From Halieaceae bacterium (lineage in GTDB: Bacteria; Pseudomonadota; Gammaproteobacteria; Pseudomonadales; Halieaceae): a stretch of DNA of 33,311 nucleotides. Below the pieces are notes generated by a model that ran no database searches, was not told the origin of the DNA, and worked only from the letters and a program-made list of their open reading frames with translations. The translations under genes and the position numbers were made by a program. The stretch lies in assembly GCA_024640505.1 (NCBI GenBank), contig JAHEEV010000021.1, positions 13,817 through 47,127 on the forward strand, written 5' to 3'. Below are positions 1-7,812 of the stretch, piece after piece. How positions within the stretch are numbered: the stretch's first letter is position 1; each line of letters opens with the position of its first letter.

Positions 1-6
1 GGCGGA

Positions 7-1629
7 TTATTCGCGCAGTTCGCGGCGCAGAATCTTGCCCACATTGGACTTGGGGAGCTCATCCCGAATCTCCACATGGCGCGGCACCTTGTAGGCGGTC
101 AGCTGCTCCCGGCAGAAACCGAGAACGGTATCCGCATCCAAATCGGGGTTGCTCGACACCAGATAGAGTTTCACCGCTTCACCGCTCTTCTCGTCGGGCA
201 CACCGACCACGGCACATTCAACCACGTCCGGGTGGGTCGAGACTACCGCCTCGATTTCGTTGGGATACACATTGAAGCCGGACACCAGGATCATGTCCTT
301 GAGACGGTCACAGATCTTCACGAAGCCGTCTGCCTGCACTTTGGCGACGTCCCCGGTGCGGAACCAGCCCTCCTCGTCCAGCGCCTCGGCCGTGGCTGCC
401 GGAAGATTCCAGTAGCCGTGCATGACCTGGGGGCCGCGCACCAGCAACTCGCCCTCTTCGCCTGTGGGCAGGGTGTTGCCATGCTCGTCGACGATTTTGA
501 TCTCCTGGTAGCCCATGGGTTTGCCCACAGTCCCCAATTGACGATCGCTGGGATTGTTACCGGTCAACACGGCGCTGGTCTCGGACAGGCCGTAACCCTC
601 AAAAATCTGGCTGCCAGTGCGTTCAAACCACTCATTGGCGACGTCCTCCACCAGGGCGGCACCGCCGGCAATAATACCCTTCACGTGGCTGAAGTCGATC
701 TCATCGAACTCCGGGTGTTGCATCAGGCTGGTGAACAGGGTGTTGATACCCGCCATGGCGGTGAAGGGGTACTGCTTCATCAACTGCACCATGGCATTGG
801 TATCTCGCGGATCCGCGATCAGGACCGAATGGCCACCGGCGCAGAAGGTAGAGACGATATTCATGGTAAAACCGTAAATGTGGTACAGCGGCATCGGCGC
901 GAGCACGATTTCTGCCACATCCGGGTCTATATCCACCACCTCGGCGGTCTGCTGGGTACTGGCGAAGACATTGCCGTGGGTCAATACCGCACCCTTCGCG
1001 GGACCGGTTGTACCTCCGGTGTACTGCAGCAGCGCGACGTCGTTCATACCGATTTCAAGTTCCGGCAGTTCCCTACCGGCGCCAGCCGCCAGAGCCTGGG
1101 GCAGGCTGGTCAGATCGCGCAGGGAAGACTCCGGCAGAGGCTGCGCTTCCAGCAGATCGAATAGGCTGGTGGAAATCACCCGGCGGATACCGGTTTTGGG
1201 TATCACCCCCTCGATCTGGGGCAGCAGTTCCGCCAACGCCACCAGGGCGACGGCGCCGGAATCGTTGAACTGATGCTCCAACTCCCGAGCTGTGTATAGG
1301 GGATTGGTGTTAACGATCACAAGTCCCGCCCGCAGGACTCCCCAGGCGACTACCGGGTACTGGCCGATATTGGGTAGCTGGATGGCGACCCGGTCGCCGC
1401 GGGACAGACCGGCCTCATTGACCAGGTAAGCCGCAAATCCAGCACTCATCTGCTCGATCTCAGCGAAAAGGATATCCTGGCCCAGTGCGGTATAGGCCAC
1501 CCGTTCTGGGTAGTTGCGACAGGCCTGCAGGAACATATCCACCAGGCTGCCATAGCCTTCAGGGTTCAGTTTACCGAGCATCGCCTGTTCATAGGGAAAC
1601 AGCTTGATATTCGCATAGGGTAATGACAT
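7..1629 (-). CDS. Long-chain fatty acid--CoA ligase (FadD-like AMP-binding enzyme)
   Basis: Activates a carboxylic acid, probably a medium- or long-chain fatty acid, to its acyl-CoA through an acyl-adenylate, using ATP. About 540 residues, close to E. coli FadD (561). Visible motifs are the ATP loop (YTGGTTGPAKGA), the adenylate motif (YGLSETSA), the hinge region (GWFRTGD, then DRLKDMILVSG) and the C-terminal lysine region (PKSNVGKILRREL). I chose the ATG at 1629 (reading MSLPYANIK). The frame stays open to a TTG at 1680, but that codon would lie upstream of the start site predicted from the promoter at 1668-1676. The gene diverges from a wax ester synthase and shares with it a palindromic operator at 1695-1710, which suggests the CoA thioesters it makes feed the neighbouring acyltransferases and acyl-CoA dehydrogenases. 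Exact chain-length preference cannot be read from sequence. Confidence 0.93.
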   Translation of the reverse strand: MSLPYANIKLFPYEQAMLGKLNPEGYGSLVDMFLQACRNYPERVAYTALGQDILFAEIEQMSAGFAAYLVNEAGLSRGDRVAIQLPNIGQYPVVAWGVLRAGLVIVNTNPLYTARELEHQFNDSGAVALVALAELLPQIEGVIPKTGIRRVISTSLFDLLEAQPLPESSLRDLTSLPQALAAGAGRELPELEIGMNDVALLQYTGGTTGPAKGAVLTHGNVFASTQQTAEVVDIDPDVAEIVLAPMPLYHIYGFTMNIVSTFCAGGHSVLIADPRDTNAMVQLMKQYPFTAMAGINTLFTSLMQHPEFDEIDFSHVKGIIAGGAALVEDVANEWFERTGSQIFEGYGLSETSAVLTGNNPSDRQLGTVGKPMGYQEIKIVDEHGNTLPTGEEGELLVRGPQVMHGYWNLPAATAEALDEEGWFRTGDVAKVQADGFVKICDRLKDMILVSGFNVYPNEIEAVVSTHPDVVECAVVGVPDEKSGEAVKLYLVSSNPDLDADTVLGFCREQLTAYKVPRHVEIRDELPKSNVGKILRRELRE

Positions 1630-1667
1630 CGCTGCACTTGCTCCCGACGGGTCCAGTTGAGGGGCAA

Positions 1668-1676
1668 ATCCTAGCA
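1668..1676 (-). promoter_or_regulatory. Candidate extended -10 of the acyl-CoA ligase promoter
   Basis: On the minus strand the sequence is TGC followed by TAGGAT (hexamer 1668-1673). It starts 18 bases after the palindrome at 1695-1710, which puts the palindrome centre near -41.5 from a start site at about 1661. The leader to the ATG at 1629 would be about 32 bases. Inferred from geometry shared with three other promoters in the window; no transcript data. Confidence 0.5.
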
Positions 1677-1694
1677 GCAAGAAGTCGCGACGGC

Positions 1695-1710
1695 TGTCAC
1701 CCAGGTGACA
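1695..1710. promoter_or_regulatory. Palindromic operator 1 (CRP/CooA-type), divergent promoter region
   Basis: TGTCACCCAGGTGACA: half-sites TGTCA and TGACA separated by six bases, 14 of 16 positions symmetric. It lies between the divergent acyl-CoA ligase and wax ester synthase genes. The same motif recurs at 21549-21564 and 27995-28010. TGTCA-N6-TGACA is the site format known for the CRP relative CooA; the best candidate binder here is the Crp-like protein encoded at 28031-28732. The binder is inferred; the motif recurrence is seen directly. Confidence 0.72.
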
Positions 1711-1732
1711 CTCAAACGTGGTAATGGGCAGT

Positions 1733-1738
1733 TATATT
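1733..1738 (+). promoter_or_regulatory. Candidate -10 of the WS/DGAT promoter
   Basis: TATATT, five of six matches to TATAAT, begins 22 bases after operator 1. This puts the operator centre near -42.5 from a start site at about 1745, with a leader of roughly 130 bases to the ATG at 1876. No convincing -35 box is present, as expected for an activator-dependent class II promoter. Confidence 0.5.
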
Positions 1739-1875
1739 GCCAACCTGCTAATTTGGTTTTGATTAAGAACCCGCCCCATTCCTCGGGGCAGAATTCATTC
1801 AACCATTGGGCTCACCACCGACTGTCGAGTGAATTCAGCCCGTCGCGCTCACAAAGCCCCCGGAGTTATTCTGAC

Positions 1876-3291
1876 ATGCGCCAACTCACCGGCCTCGACG
1901 CCTCCTTTCTCTACATGGAGACGCCCAACGCCCCGATGCACATATCGGGGCTGGGCATCTACGACCCCTCCACGGCTCCCGAAGGCAAGGTGCGATTCAA
2001 GGAGATCATCGAGAACATTAACAGCCGCATGCTGGGGCTGCCCACCATGACCGAGCGATTGATGACCGTGCCCTTCGAACTCGACCATCCCTATTGGGTC
2101 ACGGACGGCAGCTACGATCCGGAGTTCCACATTCGCCACATCGCACTACCCAAACCGGGTGATTGGCGCCAGCTGTGCATTCTGGTGTCCAGGCTGAACT
2201 CGCGGCCGCTGGACCGGGCCCGGCCTCTTTGGGAACTCTATGTCATCGAAAGCCTGGATAATGTGGAGGGTGTACCCAAGGGTAGTTTCGCCCTGTTTTC
2301 CAAGACCCACCATGCAGCCATCGATGGCACGTCTGGCGTGGAGATGACCGTGGCGACCCACGACCTGTCCCCGGACTACAAGCGTCGCCATGATCCGGCG
2401 ATCATCAACGTGGACCGGCGTCCCTCCACGGCGGAATTATTGCTGAGATCTTCTCTGAATAACGTGATGAAACCCTTCCATTTCCTGGGTGTAGCCAGAA
2501 ACACGATACCGGGGATGGCAAAGGCAGCGGCAGGGCTCACTCGCGGCAAGCTGAGCCGGGTCAGGGACGTACCGCGTACCCGCTTCAACGGCACCGTTTC
2601 ACCCTATCGCGTATTCGATGCGATCTCCGTCTCGCTGGATGATGTCAAGAAGATCAAGAATGCCGTGGCAGGGGCCACGGTGAATGACGTGGCCATCACC
2701 ATCGTCGGTGGCGCCATGCGCAAGTACCTGGCGGCCCACGAGGAGTTACCCGAGGGATCCATGGCGGCCATGGCACCCATCAATGTGCGCTCCGACAAGG
2801 ATATGGCCGGCGGCAATATCGTCTCCAACATGACGGTACAGGTGCGCAGCGACGTCGAAGATCCCATGGAGCGCCTGCAGGCAGTCCATGAAAGCACGCG
2901 CAATGCCAAGGAACTGACCAACGCCATCGACGCCAAGGCGATGACCGACTACACCCGGTTCATCCCCTCGATGCTCACCGCCGAGGCCGCCCGTCTGTCG
3001 AGCCGGCTCGGCCTGGCCAACCGGATCCGCCCCAGCTTCAACTGCGTGATCACCAACGTTCCAGGACCATCCATTCCCCTGTATTGCACCGGCGCCGAAA
3101 TGGTGGCAACGTATGGCAGTGGCCCGGTACAGGACGGTCTGGGCCTGTTCCACGCCATAGGAAGTTACTGCGGAAAGTTTATGATCAGCGCCACCAGTTG
3201 CAGACAGATGATGCCGGATCCCGCGTTCTACCGGGAATGTTTGCAGCAGAGCTATGATGAATTGTTCGCCGCTGCCGGAGGAGCCACTTGA
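1876..3291 (+). CDS. Wax ester synthase / diacylglycerol acyltransferase (WS/DGAT family), copy 1
   Basis: Transfers an acyl group from acyl-CoA to a fatty alcohol or diacylglycerol, making wax esters or triacylglycerol for storage. It is 471 residues, the usual family length. The N-terminus (MRQLTGLDASFLY) is characteristic, and the active-site HHxxxDG motif is intact (H145, H146, D150). The C-terminal half has the family NVPGP motif and the GPVQDGLGL region. Start: the frame is open back to 1705, but the family-typical N-terminus and the GGAG ribosome site at 1862-1865 fix ATG 1876. The stop overlaps the TTG start of the next gene, so the two are translationally coupled. Whether it favours wax esters or triacylglycerol cannot be told. 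Confidence 0.93.
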   Translation: MRQLTGLDASFLYMETPNAPMHISGLGIYDPSTAPEGKVRFKEIIENINSRMLGLPTMTERLMTVPFELDHPYWVTDGSYDPEFHIRHIALPKPGDWRQLCILVSRLNSRPLDRARPLWELYVIESLDNVEGVPKGSFALFSKTHHAAIDGTSGVEMTVATHDLSPDYKRRHDPAIINVDRRPSTAELLLRSSLNNVMKPFHFLGVARNTIPGMAKAAAGLTRGKLSRVRDVPRTRFNGTVSPYRVFDAISVSLDDVKKIKNAVAGATVNDVAITIVGGAMRKYLAAHEELPEGSMAAMAPINVRSDKDMAGGNIVSNMTVQVRSDVEDPMERLQAVHESTRNAKELTNAIDAKAMTDYTRFIPSMLTAEAARLSSRLGLANRIRPSFNCVITNVPGPSIPLYCTGAEMVATYGSGPVQDGLGLFHAIGSYCGKFMISATSCRQMMPDPAFYRECLQQSYDELFAAAGGAT

Positions 3292-3980
3292 GTGTAAGAC
3301 CACCCCACATGGCCCTGGCCCTTACCGACGGGCCACGGGCACTGGCCGATGCAGCCTTTCTGGGCGTATCACAACCTCTGCTGCGGCGCATGCCCAGGGC
3401 GAGGAAAAAACACAGCGTAATGGTGATCCCCGGCTTCCTGGGCGATGACCGCGGCAACGGCCCGCTGATTCGCTACCTGCGCAGCCTCGGCTATATCGCC
3501 ACCGGCTGGCGCCAGGGACGCAACCTGGGACCGGGGAGCTTCAGGGATGAGAACCTGAGGGATGCAATGGAGCGGCTGATCGAGCAGGGTGGCGGCAAGG
3601 TATCCCTGGTAGGTCATTCCCTCGGCGGCATCTACGCCAGGGAAATTGCCCGCATGGAACCGGACACCATCCACCAGGTGATAACGCTGGGCAGTCCGTT
3701 CGGCCGGGGTCATGCACGCGCCTCCCACGCCAGCCGCCTGTATAACCAGCTGAATCCGGATCCCAATCCGCGGGACAACGACGACCTCATATCCGTGCCT
3801 CCACCGGTACCCACCACCGCGATCTACACCAAAGGCGACGGCGTGGTGAACTGGCGCACCTCGGTGCAGAGTGGCGACTATCAACACGTCCACAATATCG
3901 AAGTGCTGGGCAGTCACATCGGCCTGAACCTGAATGCCGCCGTATGGTACTGGGTCGCCAAGAAACTCGCAGAAATCTAG
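3288..3980 (+). CDS. Alpha/beta hydrolase (lipase/esterase-like), coupled to WS/DGAT
   Basis: A 230-residue alpha/beta-hydrolase-fold protein. The nucleophile elbow is GHSLGG (Ser111), with a plausible acid at Asp184 (TKGDG) and base at His210 (GSHIGL). It has no clear signal peptide, so it is probably cytoplasmic or peripheral. The start is an unusual TTG at 3288 that overlaps the stop of the acyltransferase; a strong GGAGGAG ribosome site at 3277-3283 supports it. An ATG at 3309 is the alternative. Tight coupling to a storage-lipid acyltransferase suggests a role in wax ester or triacylglycerol turnover, but this is inference and the substrate is unknown. It converges on the second WS/DGAT. 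Confidence 0.85.
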   Translation: MSVRPPHMALALTDGPRALADAAFLGVSQPLLRRMPRARKKHSVMVIPGFLGDDRGNGPLIRYLRSLGYIATGWRQGRNLGPGSFRDENLRDAMERLIEQGGGKVSLVGHSLGGIYAREIARMEPDTIHQVITLGSPFGRGHARASHASRLYNQLNPDPNPRDNDDLISVPPPVPTTAIYTKGDGVVNWRTSVQSGDYQHVHNIEVLGSHIGLNLNAAVWYWVAKKLAEI

Positions 3981-3986
3981 CGCCGC

Positions 3987-4000
3987 AGTCAGCGCTGACT
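3987..4000. repeat. Perfect 14-bp palindrome between convergent stops
   Basis: AGTCAGCGCTGACT fills nearly all of the 20-base gap between the stops of the convergent genes at 3980 and 4001. As RNA it can form only a five-pair stem with a GCGC loop and no U-run, so it would be a weak bidirectional terminator at best. Confidence 0.35.
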
Positions 4001-5386
4001 TCAAACGGGGTTATAGACTGACTCCTCCAACTCATCGAAAGCCTCTTCGATATAGCGTGCGAGATTGGGCAACCCGACCACCTTGCGAGTCGCTACGAGA
4101 CCGAAATAAAGCGTTCCATCGTAGCTGTACAGCGTAATGTTCATCTGGCTGCCCGGCGGCAGGGTGCTCACCGGCAGCGACTGCACCAGTTTTGCCCCAT
4201 CCATGTACATGGTCTCCGCAGGCCCCGGGACATTGGACACCAGTGTGTCGGATACCGCCGGCAGGAAGCGGTTCAGCTCCAGCACCTCGATCAGTTCCAT
4301 CAGCACCGCCATCACCGCGGTGTACTGCTGAACCGCGATGGCCGGCACGCCGTCGATCTGGTTGCGCACCGCTCGCAAGGTAAAGCCGATCTCCCGCAGC
4401 CGCTCATAGGGATCGTCTGTCGGCGGCGCCAGGTCGACCAGCACCAGCCCCACCTTGTTGCCACTGATCCTGTCATTGCTGTCCCGCAGGTTCACCGGCA
4501 TCTGTATGCTGATGGGCCGGTCGAGGTCGATGCCGTTATCCAGAAGATAGCGCCGCAGCGCGCCGTCAATACAGGTCAGGGCGATATGGTTCAGGGTACA
4601 GCGGGTGGCACCGCGGAGTCTGGCCAGGCGCTGCATATCGATCCTGGCGGATGCCAGCTGCCGATCCGGAGTGACATGCCCGGTAAAGGGGGTGTCTTCT
4701 TTCGCCTTGAAAGGAATCGATACGGCGTTGGTCGTTAGTCCCACACCTTCCAGGGCAAGCTGTGCCACCAGCTTGCTGACGCCGCCCAGGACCTGCGCCC
4801 ACTGGGTAGTGCCGCGGGTAAGGGTTTTCATGAGAGCAAGGTTCTGTTTCTTGCGCTCTTTCTGCCCCGCCTCGATGTCCTTCTGTTCCCATACAGCCGT
4901 GGGCTGCGTGGTCGTCGCGGACTTGCTCAGGCTATGGTTGAGCCAGCGCGACATGGTGACCCCATCGGCATAGGCGTGGTGGATCTTGGTGTACATGGCG
5001 AAACGGTTGCCCTGCACATTATCGATGATGTGGAACTGCCACAGGGGCTTTTTACGATCCAGCACGGGCTCGTGCAACTCGGCCACCAGGTCATAAAGCT
5101 CCTCCTCACTCATCACTTTTTTCGAGCTGTGGTAAAGAATGTGATCGCGAATGTCGACCGACTCTGCCTCGTCCCATCGAGGCCCGCCGAAAGCGCGGAA
5201 ATTGATGACGTGGTTGAATGGCGGCTGCACCTGGTCCCGTGACAGCAGGTCCTCGTAGAACTCCCTCACCCAGGCCTTGCTGGCACCGGGGGGCTTTTTG
5301 AAAACGGATATCCCACCGACATGCTTGGGACTCTCCTCGGACTCCGTCAGGAAAAAAACCAGATCAATCAGAGAGAGGCGATTCAT
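4001..5386 (-). CDS. Wax ester synthase / diacylglycerol acyltransferase (WS/DGAT family), copy 2
   Basis: A second, clearly divergent WS/DGAT of 461 residues. The N-terminus (MNRLSLIDLVFFL) departs from the usual MRQL start, but the HHxxxDG motif is intact (H136, H137, D141), and SNVPGPAETMY and the C-terminal domain are present. The start has a GGAG site eight bases upstream. It lies 84 bases downstream of the third acyl-CoA dehydrogenase on the same strand, so it may be the last gene of that unit. Two copies within 3.5 kb suggest different acyl or alcohol substrates, or storage versus catabolic roles. Some family members act on branched or polycyclic alcohols, so the substrate is open. Confidence 0.9.
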   Translation of the reverse strand: MNRLSLIDLVFFLTESEESPKHVGGISVFKKPPGASKAWVREFYEDLLSRDQVQPPFNHVINFRAFGGPRWDEAESVDIRDHILYHSSKKVMSEEELYDLVAELHEPVLDRKKPLWQFHIIDNVQGNRFAMYTKIHHAYADGVTMSRWLNHSLSKSATTTQPTAVWEQKDIEAGQKERKKQNLALMKTLTRGTTQWAQVLGGVSKLVAQLALEGVGLTTNAVSIPFKAKEDTPFTGHVTPDRQLASARIDMQRLARLRGATRCTLNHIALTCIDGALRRYLLDNGIDLDRPISIQMPVNLRDSNDRISGNKVGLVLVDLAPPTDDPYERLREIGFTLRAVRNQIDGVPAIAVQQYTAVMAVLMELIEVLELNRFLPAVSDTLVSNVPGPAETMYMDGAKLVQSLPVSTLPPGSQMNITLYSYDGTLYFGLVATRKVVGLPNLARYIEEAFDELEESVYNPV

Positions 5387-5470
5387 TTGTCATCTCCGGG
5401 AACAATCAGCAGGCAATAATGCACGAGAGTGGGAAACGGGTACATCCCCGTTGCCGCGCCGGGAGGGCCA

Positions 5471-6598
5471 TCAATCCAGCAGCAGTGCCGCGAGTCGCTT
5501 GCGATGGTGCCGGGCATCCCCGAACTGCTGCTGGCTCCACTGGGCGCGGCGGATATAGAGTTGTGCATCGCACTCCCAGGTAAACCCCATGCCGCCGTGG
5601 AACTGTACTGCCCGGTCACTGGCATAAAGCAGTGTTTCCGTGGCCTGGGCCTTGGCCATGCGACAGGCGATTTCGGCATCCCTGTCCAGCGGCAGATCGC
5701 TCACCAGTGAGGCCGCGTGGTAGACAAAGGAGCGGGCCGAGTCCAGCGACGTGAGGATATCCACCGCCGGGTGCTTGAGTGCCTGGTAGGAGCCGATCAG
5801 CTTGCCGAACTGCTTTCGCGTCTTGAGGTATTCGACTGTTGTGTCCAGGCAACTGGCGGCACTGCCGGTAGCTTCTGCCGCGATGAGGAGGGCCCCCAGC
5901 AGGCGCAGGTCTCGCAGTGCGCAACCGACCTGCGCTCCGGTGACCAGGTTGCCCTCCGACACAGTCACCCCGCTGAAATCGACGGTGGCCGAGCGCCTGG
6001 TCTGGTCGATCAGGGTATTGGGAGTGACCGCTCCAGGCGGCAGTTGCCCGGCGCGCACGGTGACCAGCGCCGGAGCGCCTTCATAGTCAATGACAACGAC
6101 GAACAGCTCAGCGACTCCGGCATCCGTAACAAATTTTTTGCTGCCCTGCAGTATCCCTCCGGCGTCCACCGAACAGCACAGTGTGTCATCTCCCCAGTCG
6201 GCATTTTCCAGCAGGGCCACACTCGCCGGAGCGCCTGCCGCTATCTCCGTGAGGACGGCTTCCATGGGGCCGGCACCGGCGGCCCGCAGCAACAATTGCG
6301 CTGCCAGGGTGGAACTGACCAGCGGTGTGCCAAGCATGGCCCGGCCCATCGCTTCGACCACAGGTACCACCGTAGCCACTCCCATGCCGGATCCGCCACA
6401 GGACTCCGGCAGGGCGATACCGGCCCAGCCCAGGGAGACCATCTCGTCCCACAGCGAGGGATCGAACCCGGTTGGTGTTTCCAGGTGCGCGCGCACCGCG
6501 CTCATCGGTGACTTTTCGCGACAGAACTCCCGTGCCACCTCCAGCAGCATGGCCTGTTCCTCGCTGAATGCCAGAGTGGTGTTTCCTGTGACAGACAT
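5471..6598 (-). CDS. Acyl-CoA dehydrogenase family protein, probably a non-catalytic partner subunit
   Basis: Flavin-dependent acyl-CoA dehydrogenase fold, about 375 residues, with the family FAD/C-terminal pattern QFHGGMGFTWE. The catalytic glutamate is missing at both known positions: where MCAD-type enzymes have YEGT this protein reads QFGD, and the ER glutamate used by isovaleryl- and long-chain-type enzymes is also absent (the helix reads LRLLGALLIAAEA). Subunits of this kind pair with an active partner in the alpha2beta2 enzymes of sterol side-chain breakdown (FadE28/FadE29 type). The partner would be the dehydrogenase immediately upstream. I chose the ATG at 6598, which has GAGGGG just upstream; a GTG at 6610 overlapping the previous stop is the alternative. 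Confidence 0.88.
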   Translation of the reverse strand: MSVTGNTTLAFSEEQAMLLEVAREFCREKSPMSAVRAHLETPTGFDPSLWDEMVSLGWAGIALPESCGGSGMGVATVVPVVEAMGRAMLGTPLVSSTLAAQLLLRAAGAGPMEAVLTEIAAGAPASVALLENADWGDDTLCCSVDAGGILQGSKKFVTDAGVAELFVVVIDYEGAPALVTVRAGQLPPGAVTPNTLIDQTRRSATVDFSGVTVSEGNLVTGAQVGCALRDLRLLGALLIAAEATGSAASCLDTTVEYLKTRKQFGKLIGSYQALKHPAVDILTSLDSARSFVYHAASLVSDLPLDRDAEIACRMAKAQATETLLYASDRAVQFHGGMGFTWECDAQLYIRRAQWSQQQFGDARHHRKRLAALLLD

Positions 6599-6606
6599 AG
6601 CTCCCC

Positions 6607-7809
6607 TCACTTTGGCAGACCGAGAACGTGTTCGGCGACGATATTGGCCTGCACCTGGCTGGTGCCGCCGCCGATGGTCGCGGAAAAGCTATTGAAATAG
6701 GCGCGCTGCCAGAAACCTCCCTGGCGGGCCTGCGGGTCCCCCACGTACAACCCCCCCTCGGCACCCTGCAGGCTGATGGCGAACTGGCGCATCCGGCGCG
6801 TCATTTCCGTAGCGCGCAACTTGTGGGAGAGAGGCAGGGAGCCGGGATAGTCGCTGCACAGGGGAGCGATATGAGCACGCCGGTCGCCCAGTGAAAGGGC
6901 CTTTTCTTCCATGATCAACTCCACCAGGCGGTCGCGTACCGCCGGGTCCTTCAGCACCGGCGCGCCATCCCGGGTCAGATCACCTAACTGGCTGATCATG
7001 TCGTCGATCGTGACTCGCACCATGGCCAGGCCACCGGCGGCACCCGCCTCCGCGCCGCGCTCGTACTGCAGGGTTTGCATGGCGATACGCCAGCCCTGCC
7101 CTTCCTCGCCCATCAGGCAGTCGGCCGGAATGCGGGCATCGGTGAAGAAAGTCTCGGTGAACCCGTATTCGCCGGTGATCTTGCGGATAGGGCGGGTTTC
7201 GATGCCCGGCACGTCCATGGGGGAAAGAAAGTAGGACAGGCCATCGTACTTGCGTTCGGTATCGGGGTTGGTGCGGGCCAGCAGGATCATGTATTTCGCG
7301 AAGTTGCCCATGGTGGTCCAGATCTTCTGCCCATTGATCACATACTCGTCCCCGTCGCGCACCGCCCGGGTCCGTGCGCTGCCGAGGTCGGAGCCATGAT
7401 CCGGTTCGGAAAAGCCCTGGCACCAGATATCCTCCGCGCTGAGAATTCCCCTGAGATACCTGGCCTTCTCCGCCTCGGTACCGATATCGTTGATAAGCGG
7501 TCCGGCCCAGCCGAGACCGATGACGTTGAAACAGATCGGCACGCCGTGCCGGCGCATCTCCTGGTCGGCAATGCGCTGGTACTTCGCGTCCACCCCGCCG
7601 CCGCCATACTCCTTCGGCCAGGCCATCCCGAGGTATCCAGCAGACCAGACTTTGTGCTGCCACTCCCGCAAAAATTCCAGCTGCTGTTCGTCCCCAACTT
7701 CCATGAAAGTCTGGGGCAGCAGAAAGCCCGGATCGGCGGGCTTGTTGTCCTTCATCCAGGCCGATACCTCCGCCCGGAAATCATTCAGTTCCTGTTCGGT
7801 AGCGCTCAT
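6607..7809 (-). CDS. Acyl-CoA dehydrogenase (catalytic subunit, FadE29-like)
   Basis: 400 residues. Oxidises an acyl-CoA to the trans-2-enoyl-CoA with FAD, passing electrons to ETF. The FAD-binding segment (WCQGFSEPDHGSDL), the middle beta domain (INGQKIWTTMG) and a C-terminal GGGTSQVQ are typical. The likely catalytic base is Glu250 in LQYERG, the position used by isovaleryl- and long-chain-type enzymes. It starts three bases after the stop of the next dehydrogenase upstream, and its own stop abuts the partner subunit, so the three are one operon. Length and pattern resemble the catalytic half of actinobacterial sterol-side-chain heteromers; substrate is inferred to be bulky or branched, not proven. 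Confidence 0.9.
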   Translation of the reverse strand: MSATEQELNDFRAEVSAWMKDNKPADPGFLLPQTFMEVGDEQQLEFLREWQHKVWSAGYLGMAWPKEYGGGGVDAKYQRIADQEMRRHGVPICFNVIGLGWAGPLINDIGTEAEKARYLRGILSAEDIWCQGFSEPDHGSDLGSARTRAVRDGDEYVINGQKIWTTMGNFAKYMILLARTNPDTERKYDGLSYFLSPMDVPGIETRPIRKITGEYGFTETFFTDARIPADCLMGEEGQGWRIAMQTLQYERGAEAGAAGGLAMVRVTIDDMISQLGDLTRDGAPVLKDPAVRDRLVELIMEEKALSLGDRRAHIAPLCSDYPGSLPLSHKLRATEMTRRMRQFAISLQGAEGGLYVGDPQARQGGFWQRAYFNSFSATIGGGTSQVQANIVAEHVLGLPK

Positions 7810-7812
7810 CCC

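Noticed and set aside
76-1164. A 362-codon open frame on the plus strand
   Set aside because: Shadow of the acyl-CoA ligase gene.
1630-1680. Extended N-terminus of the acyl-CoA ligase from a TTG at 1680
   Set aside because: No ribosome site, upstream of the predicted transcription start, and family members begin at the later ATG.
1705-1875. Extended N-terminus of WS/DGAT copy 1
   Set aside because: The extension runs through the operator and promoter; the conserved family N-terminus begins at ATG 1876 with a proper ribosome site.
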